Below, piece after piece: positions 11,226-23,602 of a stretch of 64,000 nucleotides of DNA. The stretch covers positions 33,542,001-33,606,000 of the forward strand of contig NC_059503.1 of NCBI RefSeq assembly GCF_914767665.1, in the 5' to 3' direction. Source of the DNA: Harmonia axyridis. Its lineage: Eukaryota; Arthropoda; Insecta; Coleoptera; Coccinellidae. The notes beneath the pieces were generated by a model. The model was not told the origin of the DNA and did not search any database. It saw only the letters and a program-made list of their open reading frames with translations. The position numbers and the translations under genes are program-made. How positions within the stretch are numbered: position 1 is the first letter of the stretch; each line of letters opens with the position of its first letter.

Positions 11226-12170
11226 CAAGAGACCGGATTGTATGCAACATAAAAAGAGAGAAATATGCAAAAAAGTTAAAAATATGCGTAAAAATTGTAT
11301 AATAATGTATTAATTCCCTAAATATGTCCAGAAAGAAAATACTTCAAATAAAGATAAAGGAGGAAAATATACATGAAAAAACATTAATTGTAATTGGAAT
11401 AGTTTTCAATCAGTTGAATAGCATAATAGGGAGAAATAAGATAATTTACAAATAGATATTTAGCACTTTGTTATTTTTGTAATAAAAATAACATTGTACC
11501 ATCGATCACTAAAAATAATTATTTAAATGAAGAAGTACCGTTTTACATTCCCTGAGGTGACTGGGAAGAAATTGAAATTAGGTGCTAAATTAACCCCCCC
11601 CCCTTTTTTTAACAGAAATTCAACCGATAATTCAATAACACTTTTCATTTCACATAAATCTTCGAAGCTAGGGTTATTCCCCAAAATTAATGGAATCAGC
11701 CAATGACAAAACATCGAATTCTCTAATATTTTTAGATATGTAAGGGAAATGAATGTTTTTTTACTTGTATCGTTGATAGTTGCCTTGGACTCATAAACTG
11801 ATAAAAGGCTTATGAATTATCGAATTCATCGATCACATATTTGTTATCTCGAATTGGGATATTTTCTAAAATGAAAAAAAATATACGACTGCATCGAAAA
11901 TCTATCATAAGCATTATAAAATTTGGAATATCCTTTGTGATGTAATTTTGTAGTCTAGTTGAAGACATGCTGCAAAATGTAATATGGTTATGAATTTTAT
12001 GAGCTCTGAGAACAGTTTCGACAATAGGATTGATGAGTTTCCTTGAAAGATTTCATTCACAAAGTATCCCACGGAAAAATAATGTAAATACAGCAATACA
12101 GAATTCCTAGATTTTTTGTAAAATATGTATCAACTGAATACGCATTTGCATGCATATAATCCGGTCTCTA
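11226..12170. mobile_element. Candidate non-autonomous DNA transposon
   Basis: Terminal inverted repeats of about 20 bp: CAAGAGACCGGATTGTATGCA at the left and TGCATATAATCCGGTCTCTA at the right. GTTATAT flanks both ends (11219-11225 and 12171-12177) as a likely target duplication. The 945-bp interior is AT-rich and has no transposase. The superfamily is not clear; a 7-bp duplication is unusual, and the outermost one or two TIR bases do not pair exactly. Confidence 0.55.
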
Positions 12171-12581
12171 GTTATATGTTACAAATTACAAAACAATTGC
12201 TTTCGAGGTCAAAAATGCAGTAAGCAGAGTGTAATGAGGTGAATGAAAGTCAAACAAATGCAACCATAATGTGGTAAGGTCATAGTGTCGAATTTGTACA
12301 CTACGCCACCACACTTCATTCAAAAAAGAAAATAAAATCATGATGAAAATGAATGAAAACCACTTCAAAGCAATCCAGATTTGGTCTCCAGTAAGTATTA
12401 CTTGTTACCAAGCTCAACAAAAATGTCATCAGGAGGATATATGGCACTAATTACTAAGTGAAAAGAAGCAAACATGACGATGTGTTAAAAATCGTTGTAT
12501 AAAACAGTTCCTCAAGAATGAAATATATGAGACTTTTGGGTCTGTGCATCAAAGACATCAAATCTTACAACTTACCATTTC

Positions 12582-12810
12582 ATGGTCGGCAACTCCACGC
12601 TTCCCCCCAGCTTGTCGGCTTTCAATGCACCGGCACTCTGGAAAAATAGAACCTTGAGGAATCTCACAGAAAATTCGGTACCGCGCGGTATATCATCGAG
12701 AATAAACGGGACTTTATTTCTTGAAAACGTTAAAAACGGCGTTTGGAAAGAAGAAAAAGCCAGAAACGAACGTCGCGCACTGTCGCCCGAATTGAGGATT
12801 ATTTAAAAAG
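12582..12810. other. GC-richer island, possible regulatory DNA
   Basis: The base composition rises sharply against the AT-rich background (for example GGTACCGCGCGGTAT at about 12677). A 74-codon frame crosses it, but the protein resembles nothing known. It could be a conserved non-coding element or an exon of an unknown gene. Confidence 0.25.
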
Positions 12811-13379
12811 AGTATAGCGATATTCAAAATTAGATGCCGGCTAGCTGCGGCAGAGGCTTGTGTTACGGTACGATCCCTACCCCTGGTCCGTATTTTTAGA
12901 TGAATGATATGAAAATTTACGGTTTCCAAGAAGTATTTATCAAACTGAGGTGCAAGTCGGTTTATTATTCCAGTATTCCGACCTTGGATGTACCGTTTCG
13001 TTTGTTTGTTATTGATGCCGCATATATGGGAGACATTAAAATCTGGGAAATTCTAATTTTTCTTGTCAGTTAGTCTGACGGTGATTTTACGACTTCGTCA
13101 GGTGTACAACCCGACGCTTGGTATGTTTTGCATTTTTTCTCATTCAGTTATTTCATGTATCGAAACGTAATTTAGTGATTAAAAAATGGGGAAAGTAGTG
13201 AAGTGAGGTCAAGAGCTTTTGAGCCCCCGTTCATTCATTCGCCAATTGTTCCTATGAAAATCGCGGAAATGCGTAGAATGCATTGGTTTTATTTTGCGAA
13301 ATTGGCGCAAGGATGATCAACCGCTCATAACATTACGTTTGTCATTTTTTTCGGTAATCTACTCATTATTGCTCTCCAA

Positions 13380-14270
13380 AAGTTTAAGGGCATTGGAGAT
13401 CATTACTTATCTCACACCTCTTCATCTAGTGATAGGAAGAGGCAATGACGGAATTAAAAAATCAGAGAGCCTGTTCCTCCCTGATATACCATCAGCGAAC
13501 CTTCCCAGTGACGGGATGATCAAGAAAATTAGCATCAAAAAACCTTCATGACGATACTTAGTAGAAAGGAAAAGTCCACAACCCTAGTTCTCAAAAAGAA
13601 TACCATCAAATGGTACACAGATGGTTCCAAAATCACGACGAGGACTCGCGCTGGAGCATGAAATAATAAAAACTCAAAGAAATAGGCAAGAATAATAAGG
13701 TCTTTTAGTCTAGGTTCCCGGCCACTCGGAAATTACAGGGAAAGAGGAGGCCAACTTTCCAGAAAGAAAGCACAAACTCCTTTCATGGCTCCGGAACCTT
13801 TTCTATGGCATAGCAAAAGAAACCCTCTGGGGGAATCTTCCTGGTTTGGTTCCAAAACATTCCAAAAAGTCTCTTCGAAACTCTGACACTAGATCAAGGG
13901 CAATCTGCAAAAATATACCACACCTCTTCACGGGATTCCTCACTGGGCATTGTCTCCTTAGGAAACAACTCAGGAGAATGGGTCTAGCAGAAAATGACAA
14001 GTGCAGATTCTGTGGAAAGGAGGAAGAAAATCCGGAACACCTAGTTACGAAATGCCTTGCCATCACTAGTCAACGCAAAATCTGCTTTGGACCAGAAACT
14101 TGTAATAGGAATTAGCCTCTTGAAGCCATCCCAGATACTGGAGTTCATTCGAATTCTCTGGAACTGGAAGGCGAGCTCCAGATCACGTTATGGAAAGAAT
14201 AGCACAATAGACCATTAGGTCATAGTGAAACGGAACCTCCTCAATTCAATATATCTATCTATGGTAGAGT
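13380..14270 (+). pseudogene. LINE fragment with RNase H (copy A)
   Basis: Broken 3' part of a non-LTR retrotransposon ORF2. ALEIITYLTPLHLVI at about 13390 matches the region after the reverse transcriptase. WYTDGSK at about 13612 is the RNase H start, followed by VWVPGHSE at about 13710. The long open stretch 13846-14115 contains LTGHCLLRKQLRRMGLAEND and the zinc-binding CRFCGKEEENPEHLVTKC. This order fits RNase H-bearing LINE clades such as I, R1 or Loa-like. A second copy is at 42800-44857; the alignment between them proves the empty site of the MITE at 43659. Confidence 0.8.
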
Positions 14271-15094
14271 TTTATGAATGGCTAGCCGAATTTTCGATAG
14301 TTCTGATGATGATTTGATCAGATTCAAATTGTTATCTCATATGACACTTTTTCGGTATCGTGGTCACTAAATATCAGGGATTTATTTTTTCGATATTTTT
14401 CTTGAAATTTTTTGGTTCTAGACACGCAATCATCATGAAATTTTGCTTGAAATTGTCATTCTAAAATGATAATACCTCAGAGTAATAGACATAGAAATAC
14501 CTGTTTAACGCGTATAGAGCTATCAAATGAGAGAAAGCGCACAAAAATTAGAAATCTGGAGCTAAATTAAACATTCTTTTTTAGTTCTCGCTCTCCAAAA
14601 GCAACTCTATATCAATATGTCTATTATTTTCCAATTTCGATCCGAAAATGGTCTCGATCTAGAATGAAGAATTCTTCACAAACCTCTGCTCTGATTTTCA
14701 ATTTCACTAATTTTTCAAAGCTAGCCATAGGAATGATTCACCCGCATCGAAATCACTAAATTTTCATTCTAACCTCGACATAGGCAGGGTTGCCGCCTCA
14801 ACCGGCAAACCAGTGCTAGTTAAACAAATTTTTTTTTTAACCAAAAATATTTTTTTAGTGAAAATACCACTCTTTGTGGTAAAATAATAAAATTGCCAAG
14901 AGCCATTTCTTTTAAGTCGAACATCTGCTCTCAACTAGAGTTATTGAAATACCTAAAAGGGATAAAAATGCATCATTAGGAACTACGTCATCTTTTTTCT
15001 ATAGAAATATAGAGCGTCGTACCTACTTTCAAACAACGCAGGAAGTTTTTGGATGAAATCGAAACAACGTCCTTTGCTGAATTTGTTTAAATGG
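14271..15094. other. No recognised gene
   Basis: AT-rich sequence with short frames only. CAGGGTTGCCGCCTCAACC at about 14787 resembles transposon-end text, but no partner end was found. Confidence 0.4.
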
Positions 15095-15102
15095 CGGCCC
15101 TG

Positions 15103-16813
15103 CAGGGCCCCCGCAAGAGATATCAACGTCCGCGTGCGGAACATATTTTGGCGCCCCTTAAAAGGGGGAGGTGGAGAAAAGCACTGCTGGATAATCGGGA
15201 TTTTTTTTTTGTTTTGTTGAGAATTTAGTGTGGAATGGTTGAAAATCTATCAGCAACCTTCATTGCCTTAAGAACTTTATGGTGTTAGTTGTAACATAAT
15301 ACATTTTAAATGTGTTTCAAACCTTGAGCTGTATTCTTCTATAAATTATTCATAAAGGCTTAAACATTTAATTAGGATCAATCCAGAAATTGAATTGATG
15401 TTTTTCTAGATTTGGCTGTTGCAAATTTTTTTATATAATCAATCAATCAATTTTATCGAGTATCACTTGCTCTATATCTAAGATTGCCAATCTAGAAAAT
15501 CTTTCTTATGACATGGTAGACTTCAAATATTTTTTAATTATTTTTAATTTAGTTAATGATCTCTCACCAGAAGCAACAGACACAGGTAATGTGAGAAGGA
15601 TTCTTGAGGCAATACTAAGATTCAGTAGAGAAGAAGTAAGATTATTTTCAAAAATATATTGTTGAATTTCAAGAGGATTTTCGCTTCAGATAATGGAAAC
15701 AATCTTTTAGCTTTTATCTCGTTGAATAAATCATTTTCTTTCACATCAGCCTCTTCTTTTCCTGATCAGTTAGCTTTTGTTGAAGAGCATGACAGCATTT
15801 TAATATATATTTATCATTTAATTTAAGAATATCACAAATAAAACAAAAAACGTTATCATAATCAGATATCATATCAAACCTACTATTTGAGGAACTTAGT
15901 GTTTGATCAATTATTTTCAAAAAGAAATTTATTTTAAAAGCGATTTTTGGATCTTGAGGTGCCTCATCCGTCTGTTCATAATCGAACAATTTTGGTTTAT
16001 ACTTTCGTCTTACAGTATATAATAGAGAAAAACCTTGATCTATCTCAAGAGCAGCCGCTAGTTTTCCAGCTTCCGCAAGTTTTTCCTCGAAACATTATCA
16101 TCCCTATAATTTTTGAAATGATCAACTAAATTCTTCAAATAGTTTTGGCACACTTTAATGTCAATCGCTACACTCTGCATCATTTTGCTTACAATATTAA
16201 TCTGGAATGAACCATCATAAGAAATTATATACTTCAAATAAATTTAAAAGAATGAATATTTAATAAAAGAGAACTTGCTTTATGTCTATTTTCTATGTAT
16301 CATTTTCGGCTATTTCTAAAAGGCTATCACATATTTGAATAAAATGAAACTTTAACATCAATGCTACTTGACCATCTAGTATCACTTAGGGGTTTTAGAT
16401 GTAAGTGAGGATCATGCTTTTTTATAACATTCGAATCTTTGTAAATGAAGAGAAATATATATAAAGTTTTTGTACAATGTCAAAAGAGTCCACTATTTCA
16501 TTTGAAACCTTAGCAGCATCATTTTCAGTTAAATTTAAGCTGCGTGCAGCACATGGCGCAAACAATGCCTCAGGATTAGCATCGAGTATGCGTTTTTGTA
16601 AACCAATATCTGGCTATTTCATAGCGAATGCGACGTTCGGAAACTTGTATGAATTGCGAGAAAGAAGTTTGGAAAAAAAATTTTTTTAAAAATTTGAAAG
16701 AATATTTTTCGAAAACCTTTGGTCCATCGGTTCTTCATGCGGTCTATAAGAGGTTTTGGCGCCATTTTAGGGTGGCGCCCGCGTGCGGTGCACGCGCGGT
16801 CGCGGGGGCCCTG
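15103..16813 (-). mobile_element. hAT transposon copy 1, internally deleted
   Basis: Starts CAGGGCCCCCGC and ends GCGGGGGCCCTG, a perfect 12-bp terminal inverted repeat. It is flanked by an 8-bp duplication CGGCCCTG (15095-15102 and 16814-16821), the length hAT elements make. At 1.7 kb it is shorter than an autonomous hAT. The subterminal regions are very GC-rich (GCGTGCGGTGCACGCGCG). The target duplication itself reads like an inverted hAT terminus, so it may have inserted at the end of another hAT copy. Confidence 0.92.
15400..16640 (-). pseudogene. hAT transposase remnant (ZMYM1-like domesticable family)
   Basis: Read on the minus strand, LQKRILDANPEALFAPCAA and SLNLTENDAAK at about 16600-16520 match the mid-region of hAT transposases of the zinc-finger MYM type 1-like group. 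HLHLKPLSDTRW follows near 16390. The open stretch 15989-15741 reads FDYEQTDEAPQDPKIAFKIN and continues to the C-terminal dimerisation region. The N-terminal DNA-binding domain is absent and the frame is broken several times. The protein would have cut and rejoined DNA at the element ends. Confidence 0.8.
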
Positions 16814-16821
16814 CGGCCCTG

Positions 16822-18083
16822 GACATAGAATATATTTTTGATTGAAGCTTCGTGTTGATAGCGCTATCAGAACCTTAAAAAATATTACCCAATAATTCCT
16901 GTAAGAACAGAATACAGATTTTGCGAGTAAATATACAACCAATTTTAAGCCCAATGTTAAATTTCGCGAATTAAAAAAAATGAGGGAAGCACTTAAACGA
17001 AGTTGGGAGCTTTTGAACGGTCGTCATTAATATCAATTACAGTCTTGGAGAACACATAAGCTATACAGTTATATCGTCCCTTAGGGTGCAATTGGCTTAT
17101 GAATGAACGAGCGCTCAAAGATCGTTACTTCACATCATTGATTTCCTACGTAATATCTGCCAGCAGTGTCAGAACGTTAATATCTAGATTACTACTTAAC
17201 ATCTTAAAAATCATTTTGTGCGGCGTTCTGGTCATAAATTACTTCTTAACTATTGGCTAGAGATACATTTTCCATGTACTCCTTGAAATCGCACATACCC
17301 CGAGATGTTTTTGGATCATACTCAACTTACCTGCTGACCTAGATTTCGGGTTTGTATACCTATTTAACACAGCGTCCTTAGCATAAATTGCCTCCTGAAA
17401 CTTTCCATTCAATACTTGTTCCCTCAATTTCAATTGATTGAAAGTTGTTCTTGGAATTGGGTATTATTTATTTCATATCATTAGTCAAATGAATTTTTAT
17501 GTGGAAAATAGAGTAACTACTGTATCAAGGTAGTTCCGGGAATTAATTACCGGAACAGAAAATGGGAACAAATATTTTATGGATATAAAATAATAGGTAT
17601 ACGTATTAAGTATCAAGAAAGGTAAGCATGATTTACCGATTGAAGACCATTGATGGGTAGAGTTTAAAGGAGCTTGACGATAACTTCAATTACTGATACG
17701 TTTCAACCTTCGTGATGCCTATAGCGGTTTTTTTCATGTTTTTTTTTATTAAAATTAATTATTTTCGACTAATTACTCGAAAGTCACAAGTGACGTTTAT
17801 GTAAAAGTTGTATTTCTTCACCATCCAGCTTTCTTGATTACATACCGTATCTTTTGTCAAGACGGATACCTTCTAGTCCATAGGATATGCTAGACAGCTA
17901 GACTGCCAGTGTATTTTGCCTACGTCAAAATAAAATTATTCCCGACGTTTTCATAATAATATGTAGAATTGAATTTCATAAAAAGTAGGCACCGAAAATA
18001 AGAATATTTCGATATTACTGCTAATATTAATCAGCAAAATAACGTAGACACATTAAATAAAAACTCAGTCAGTATAATTGTTC
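16822..18083. other. No recognised gene
   Basis: AT-rich sequence without a recognisable domain, RNA gene or repeat end. Confidence 0.45.
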
Positions 18084-18250
18084 GAGGCAGTGGCGTAACT
18101 AGAGTTGACTCAAGGAGGGGGATGGGGGTTGTTTGTAGTTCAATCCCAATTCGAAAAAGCAAAATCTTCCAATTTTTTATGAAGAAATATTTTTAAAATT
18201 TTTACTTACAATTTCTTTTGTTACTCTTGATCAATGGGTGGTTATGTCCC
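18084..18250 (+). repeat. Transposon-end repeat, first copy
   Basis: GGCAGTGGCGTAACTAGAGT begins a segment that recurs, diverged, at 62876-63010 (GGGGCGTAACTAGACTTGAC). CAGTGGCGTAACTAG-type starts are common at ends of DNA transposons in animals. The other end was not found. Confidence 0.5.
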
Positions 18251-18504
18251 CAATATTCCCCCCATGGTTTGAGGTACATCTTCGTGAATCGGAAGAATTT
18301 GTATTCTCTAAAACAGATGTAGAAAAAACGTAAAATTCACTTCTATTCAATGAATTAATTCAAATCAAGGAAAGAAATTATCTCCCATAGATGTGGCATT
18401 TATGTATGTATTTCAATTTCATCAAAATAGTATTAGCAAATAGGTACTTACAGTAATACCGGGATTTTTATGTTTGCGCATGCTCAAAGCGTATACTATT
18501 TCCG

Positions 18505-18735
18505 GAACACCCTATATGTGTCTATTGGTAATCAGAACTCTCCTGTCATGGATTTATCTATTATCTGAAAATTTGTTATACGGAAAACTGTTCTGCCAAC
18601 CATAAATACCGTTTAGTGATTTTTGCATTAAAAAATGTTTGTTTGGCTGAAGTGTTTTCTGTACCACAAATTTGACAGATAATAGATAACTTTGTGACAG
18701 GAGAGTTCCGAGTACCAATATACAGGGTGTTTTGG
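18505..18735. mobile_element. Small foldback repeat
   Basis: Two arms pair: GAACACCCTATATG...ATTGGTAATCAGAACTCTCC on the left with GGAGAGTTCCGAGTACCAAT...TACAGGGTGTT on the right, plus ATCTATTATCTG with CAGATAATAGAT. The centre contains GCATTAAAAAATGTTTGTTT. A related segment lies at 62440-62640. The CCCTA/TAGGG-like ends suggest a mariner-type MITE. Confidence 0.6.
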
Positions 18736-18964
18736 AATTGGAGGAAAATGAGAGATTTCTTGGATAATTTAAAGAAAAAAAGTCATATACCTAAACATGG
18801 GCCCACAAACGCTTTTTTTCGAGACACAGAGGGTATTTTTTTTATAGTCCCACTTTTTTGTGATGATAGTATTTATCAAATCTTCATTAATTTTCGCTGA
18901 AAATTGAATAAAATACAGCTCCAAAACTTATAATTCATTCATTCATCACAGCTTATTACTAACA

Positions 18965-19840
18965 TGGTTCTTTATAATGATTTTGATTTGATGATTTGAT
19001 GCACATCCCGAGCAAAGAAATACTCTCTTTATTATGGCGTTTGGTTGATATTACTAGCCTTTGTGTTTTCTCAGGATTCACCTTCAAACTATTTCCATTG
19101 AACCATTCAACGGCTTCCTGAACAGATTTTTCAGCTTTTTGCTGGAGTTTTCTATCATTTTGTGCTCTATTCAAAAAAGATGTATCATCAGCGAAAATGA
19201 TCCTCTCATCCGCGGCAACGTTATATACCATATCGTCTATACATATATATTAAAAACAATATCGGACCCAATATAGATCCCTGGGGCATACCAGTAGCAA
19301 CGCATCTTTTGGAAGATTTCCTTCCGCCAATATCTACTATCTGGCTTCTATTTAACAGATATGACCGATATGCCCTATGCTGGGCCTCTGATTCCGATAT
19401 ACTCCAGTTTGGATAGAAGTTTTACATGGCTGACGCAATCAAAAGCCTTCGTCAAGTCCATACAAGTTAGTATTGCCTCCTCTGAATCGTCCAACGATTG
19501 CAAGACGAATTCAGTTATCTGCACCAGAGCAGAGGTAGTAGACCTACTACTCCCCCTGAATCCATGGTGATGATCACTCAGCAACGAATTATTCTCCAAG
19601 AATGAGACCAATCTTGATTTTATGAGGGACTCAAATATCTTTGACATTGCTGGTAATACTGATGTTGGTCTATAATTGTGGTACTGTTCTTGGTCTCCTT
19701 TTTCATAAATTGGTATGACTCTTGCCAACTTCATCTCATCTGGAAAATAACCCTCTTGAAAGCAGGAATTTATGAGTTCAGATAAAGGATCTGCTAGATA
19801 GTATATCACCTCCTTCAGTATATTTATTAATAGGATTTTA
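18965..19840 (-). pseudogene. Jockey/CR1-like LINE reverse transcriptase fragment
   Basis: Minus-strand reading from about 19815: PLSELINSCFQEGYFPDEMK, LARVIPIYEKGDQEQYHNYR and SALVQITEFVLQSL, then LTCMDLTKAFDCVSHVKLL with the first catalytic aspartate. A frame change follows near 19375. MPQGSILGPILFLIYM at about 19280 and IIFADDTSFL at about 19195 supply the remaining palm motifs. The fragment ends near VISTKRH, so it lacks the endonuclease and the C-terminus. It is a 5'- and 3'-truncated relic of a non-LTR retrotransposon. Confidence 0.85.
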
Positions 19841-21074
19841 AGACTGGTATTCAGGGGGGTTAGAATTAGAAACCAACCCCCCTCCCCCCATGAAAATAAT
19901 TTACAAACACATGTTTTACTGAATTACCTAAATTGAGTGGAAGTTACTCAATATCTCGCTATCTGTAAAAATTTAATTTATTGAATAAACTGAAACCTGG
20001 CCGTGATGATGCATCACGAGAAACATCTGTGAAAACAGCAAGCATAGTGCAGGTTTACGTCCTCTTTGTAAGGGTGTTTTGATTAGTACGACGGAACTCG
20101 ATAATTGACCAATGCCTGTCGCTCGAATAGAACCTTCTTGTTATCGTTATTTTGGTAAACAAAACCCAGTTTGTCGTTCATCGTTCATGGGGAAGCTGGG
20201 AAGATTTCTCTTCCTGATTTAAGTGTCTTTTTGGTTTCCTGGGTGTTTGAAATTAATAAAAACCGGTAAATATACTTTTCTCTTTGAATAAATGTGTTTA
20301 TTTCCTCCTTCTCTTGTTTTGTGATTAGTGAATTATTTTCTTCATGTAGGTAAGGAAAAACGTCTTCACGGACATTTAAAAGTAGTTGGTAATTCTGAAT
20401 GAAAAAAATTAACGAGAAATTATACTTGCGATGTGTTCCACGGTTCAAAAAACAAAAATACTATACATCAGAAAATGAAATCTTTTTGATGAGTTGTTAT
20501 TAATTGCTCGATATTACCCAGCTCCGCTTCGCGTCGTTCGGTCTACTGCTGTCTCTTGCGGAAAAGTATCGTTTTCCACACTTGTTAGGAAAATAACTGT
20601 ATTTTTAAATCGATTTGTCGAAAAACTTTTTTTGGTGAGTAATAAGATACCAAATAGTTGCAAGAATTCGGAGTTGAATTGTGAAAATTTGCTTATACAT
20701 ATTGGAAAGTTTTTTTCAGTGTTTTCCCTAGGTTCGCAGAATTCCCCCGTTCTCCTTACTCTAGTCACGAAAATTAACCTAGGAAAAGGAAACCAAGTGT
20801 TTTGGTTATTTTTAATATTGGGTTACTCGTCAGCAAATGGCTCTGAACTAAAAATTGAAAGAGCAATTTTCACCTCATTAACTAATATTTGGATTTGTTT
20901 AGAATGTTTAGATCAATGGTTCCAAAGAAATCCTTGGAAAATTATCGGAATTTTGTTTTCCAAATTATTAGCAACGATCGCCAGAATCAAATGACTTTTT
21001 TGTGATAAATTTACCGTATTGCTTTTTTGGACATTCCAACCCCTTTAAATTGAGCTGCTCATTATGTTATCAAG
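19841..21074. other. No convincing gene
   Basis: Contains a 166-codon plus-strand frame at 20494-20994 with no recognisable domain and AT-driven composition. CTCGATATTACCCAGCTCCG at its start looks like repeat-derived sequence. Not called as a gene. Confidence 0.4.
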
Positions 21075-21310
21075 AGCGTAGAAATAGGGGGTTCTAGGGG
21101 CAATTTAACCCCTCCCACAAGATTTTCAAAATTTCAGCATTCTCGCAAATGACGAAGAACTAAAATTTTTCCATAAAATGAACCAATAATCATTTGATCT
21201 TTCTTTGAAATAGACACTGCTGTAAAAATCGAAACCTTTTAGGGTTTATGAGTTTATTATCACTTTCAAAATGACTGTTTTAACTGCACTACGAGAACGT
21301 CTATGTCAGA
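21075..21310 (+). repeat. Dispersed repeat, copy 1
   Basis: GAGCGTAGAAATAGGGGGTT starts a segment with TTTCCATAAAATGAACCAAT and GGTTTATGAGTTTATTA. The same phrases occur in the same order on the opposite strand at 53755-53960. It is non-coding and looks like a degenerate DNA transposon. Confidence 0.6.
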
Positions 21311-23602
21311 GTTTTATTATTTTACTTCATCTATCCGCTTTGTAGGCGTCGCCCCTTGATTTGCCATCTGCGATTTTTCCATTGGTCATCGGTATACACT
21401 TAACTGTTGTTTTCGGTTTTCTGTACAATTCTCGTCACAAAATTTCAATACCTACCTACTGAAGTTATCGAACAACTGAACTGAGTTAATCGCATCGAAA
21501 AATTGTCTGTACTTGGTTGTATAATTTGAAGTTTTTCATTCAAATTGAAATTTATTTGCGAATACCTACATCAGTTTTGAATTGACCATTCAAGATGTTC
21601 CTAAATTGCAGATACAATCTAAAATTCTTTGGATCATTTAAAAAAAAACTATGTTTTTGATACTTCATAACCTATTTCTTCACATTAGCTCAGGAAAACA
21701 AATTCCACCAATACACGAGGTATGACCAAAAACAATTGCAATAATTATCTGAATATTTGTGAAATTGAACATGTTATTTTGAAGATATTAGTAAAATACT
21801 TTACCGATGCCTTAGGCTCAGCAAACTCTTAACAGGACCTACTGTCCTAGTAATAGATACATAAATAATCAAGAAATCTGGATTATGCAAAAAAGAAAAA
21901 CCTATATTATAGCTGACAACGTACAATTTTTTCAAAATGAGTATCAAAAATCACTGAGGTGAAACTATTCGGAGAGCACTACTATTGAGAGTAAAATATT
22001 CAAATTCATAGTTTTTAGAAATGAATTTGAATCAACCACATTTAAACATTTTCAACGATATAAAACAATTTTTGAACTAACTCATAAGCATTCAACATTC
22101 AGTTTTCTCAGAAGTAATCTAGCCAGATTTGAACATTTCACTCCAAGAACAAAAATCGATTGAAAGAAAAAATTCATTGTTAATTATTTTACCCTCATCC
22201 TACACATCTAAATCGAAATTTTATACACCATCTTGAAGCAAGGAAAATTTGAATGAAAACACGGTATTCATTAATAAAATTTACTTAAAGTACATTCCTA
22301 GTGTTTACGTTGTCAAATTTACATACTTAAAAATTAAGAATCTTGTCTGCCACTTCACAGAATGTTTAGGAAACAAATTTTTCAACAGTTCAAATTAAAG
22401 CGAGAATAACACAAGAAATAAATGTTAAAAAACCGACATGTAATAAAGAAAACATTCAATATTCACATACTGCTCATTTTAGTTAGGGCAAAATAAAACG
22501 GTTTTTAAATCACATATTTTCAAAAACCCTCTCATGTCTGTCCTCATGAGATCTTTTGGAAGTGACGGTATTACATTAATACACTTGTAAAGTAAATAAT
22601 GTTTTCACAGTCAATGTATAGGGTATATAACTTCGCAATCAGCATCTGCAAGTTGATTTTGGCTTGACCAATAGACAACATAAGATGCAAGAACGTTTGA
22701 TAATTAAACCAGATCATTTGACATGCCTTCTAGAATGATTTATAACAAAATTAAATTAAAAGAAAATTGCAATCAATAATGCAATTGATCAAATTTTATT
22801 CTAGAAACTTGTTGAGTTATTTCAAATTTTATGTTAAATGATCATAGTTTCTTCAATATATACATATCCGAAATTCAAACAAAGTTGTGTTATTTTAATT
22901 AAATTCCAGGCTTAGTGACTGATGAATTATTTATCCAAGCTGTTTCAAAGACTGCAGATTGATGTTAATTTTACTGAAGCATTATAATTAGTGATATAGG
23001 CAGTGCCTAAATTTCTGAAGTATAAAGAATATTGTGTAAGATTGTTTTCTCACATTACTTTTGATAATTCACATTTCAATAATTACCTAAAAATACAGCC
23101 ATAAAGTCTGGAATTATAAAAGAATATTATGATTATCGGCTAAAAAAGCCAATCAAATCAGAAATGATTACACACACGAATTCATAATTCTTTACTCTGC
23201 AGCTTTTATCGATGTCATAACCATTATAAGTGAGGAAATACAAAAGAAATCTTAAAAATGAGGAGATACAATGTAAAGAAAATAATTTATTCACATAGTT
23301 ACTGCAAAATAAAGAAATACACAGAAATATGTTAAATTAAATTACCTAAATTTTGAGTCAAAGTTTGTTTCTCAATTCAAGGAATCTTTAAAATATTTTA
23401 ATTGATTGTTATGGTATCGATTCTAAAATCGTCAGAATTATCTCAGAAAGGCATATAAAACCATACTTGATTTGAACATAATTACATGAGGAGCACATTG
23501 TTATCGGAGGCAATTTCAAAAAAGAAAACAAGAATCAAATCTCTCACTTGATTTCTTGTATTTTATTTTTTTTGTTTCTTTAATGATAGGTTTAAAAAAG
23601 TA
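21311..23602. other. No gene; includes downstream flank of UBE2G1
   Basis: AT-rich sequence. Minus-strand polyadenylation signals are abundant; the nearest to the UBE2G1 stop is AAATAAAA at about 23562-23569, roughly 35 bases past the stop. No other feature is recognised. Confidence 0.45.

Noticed and set aside
12582..12806. 74-codon frame in a GC-richer island
   Set aside because: The reading matches no family and has no splice sites supporting it; noted only as an island.
12835..12900. tRNA-like text GCCGGCTAGCTGCGGCAGAG followed by GGTACGATCC
   Set aside because: It cannot be folded into a complete tRNA by eye; the anticodon arm and acceptor partner are missing. A short echo at 26597 shares only about 17 bases.
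20494..20994. 166-codon plus-strand reading frame
   Set aside because: No domain, AT-driven composition, an overlapping open frame on the other strand and repeat-like text at its start.
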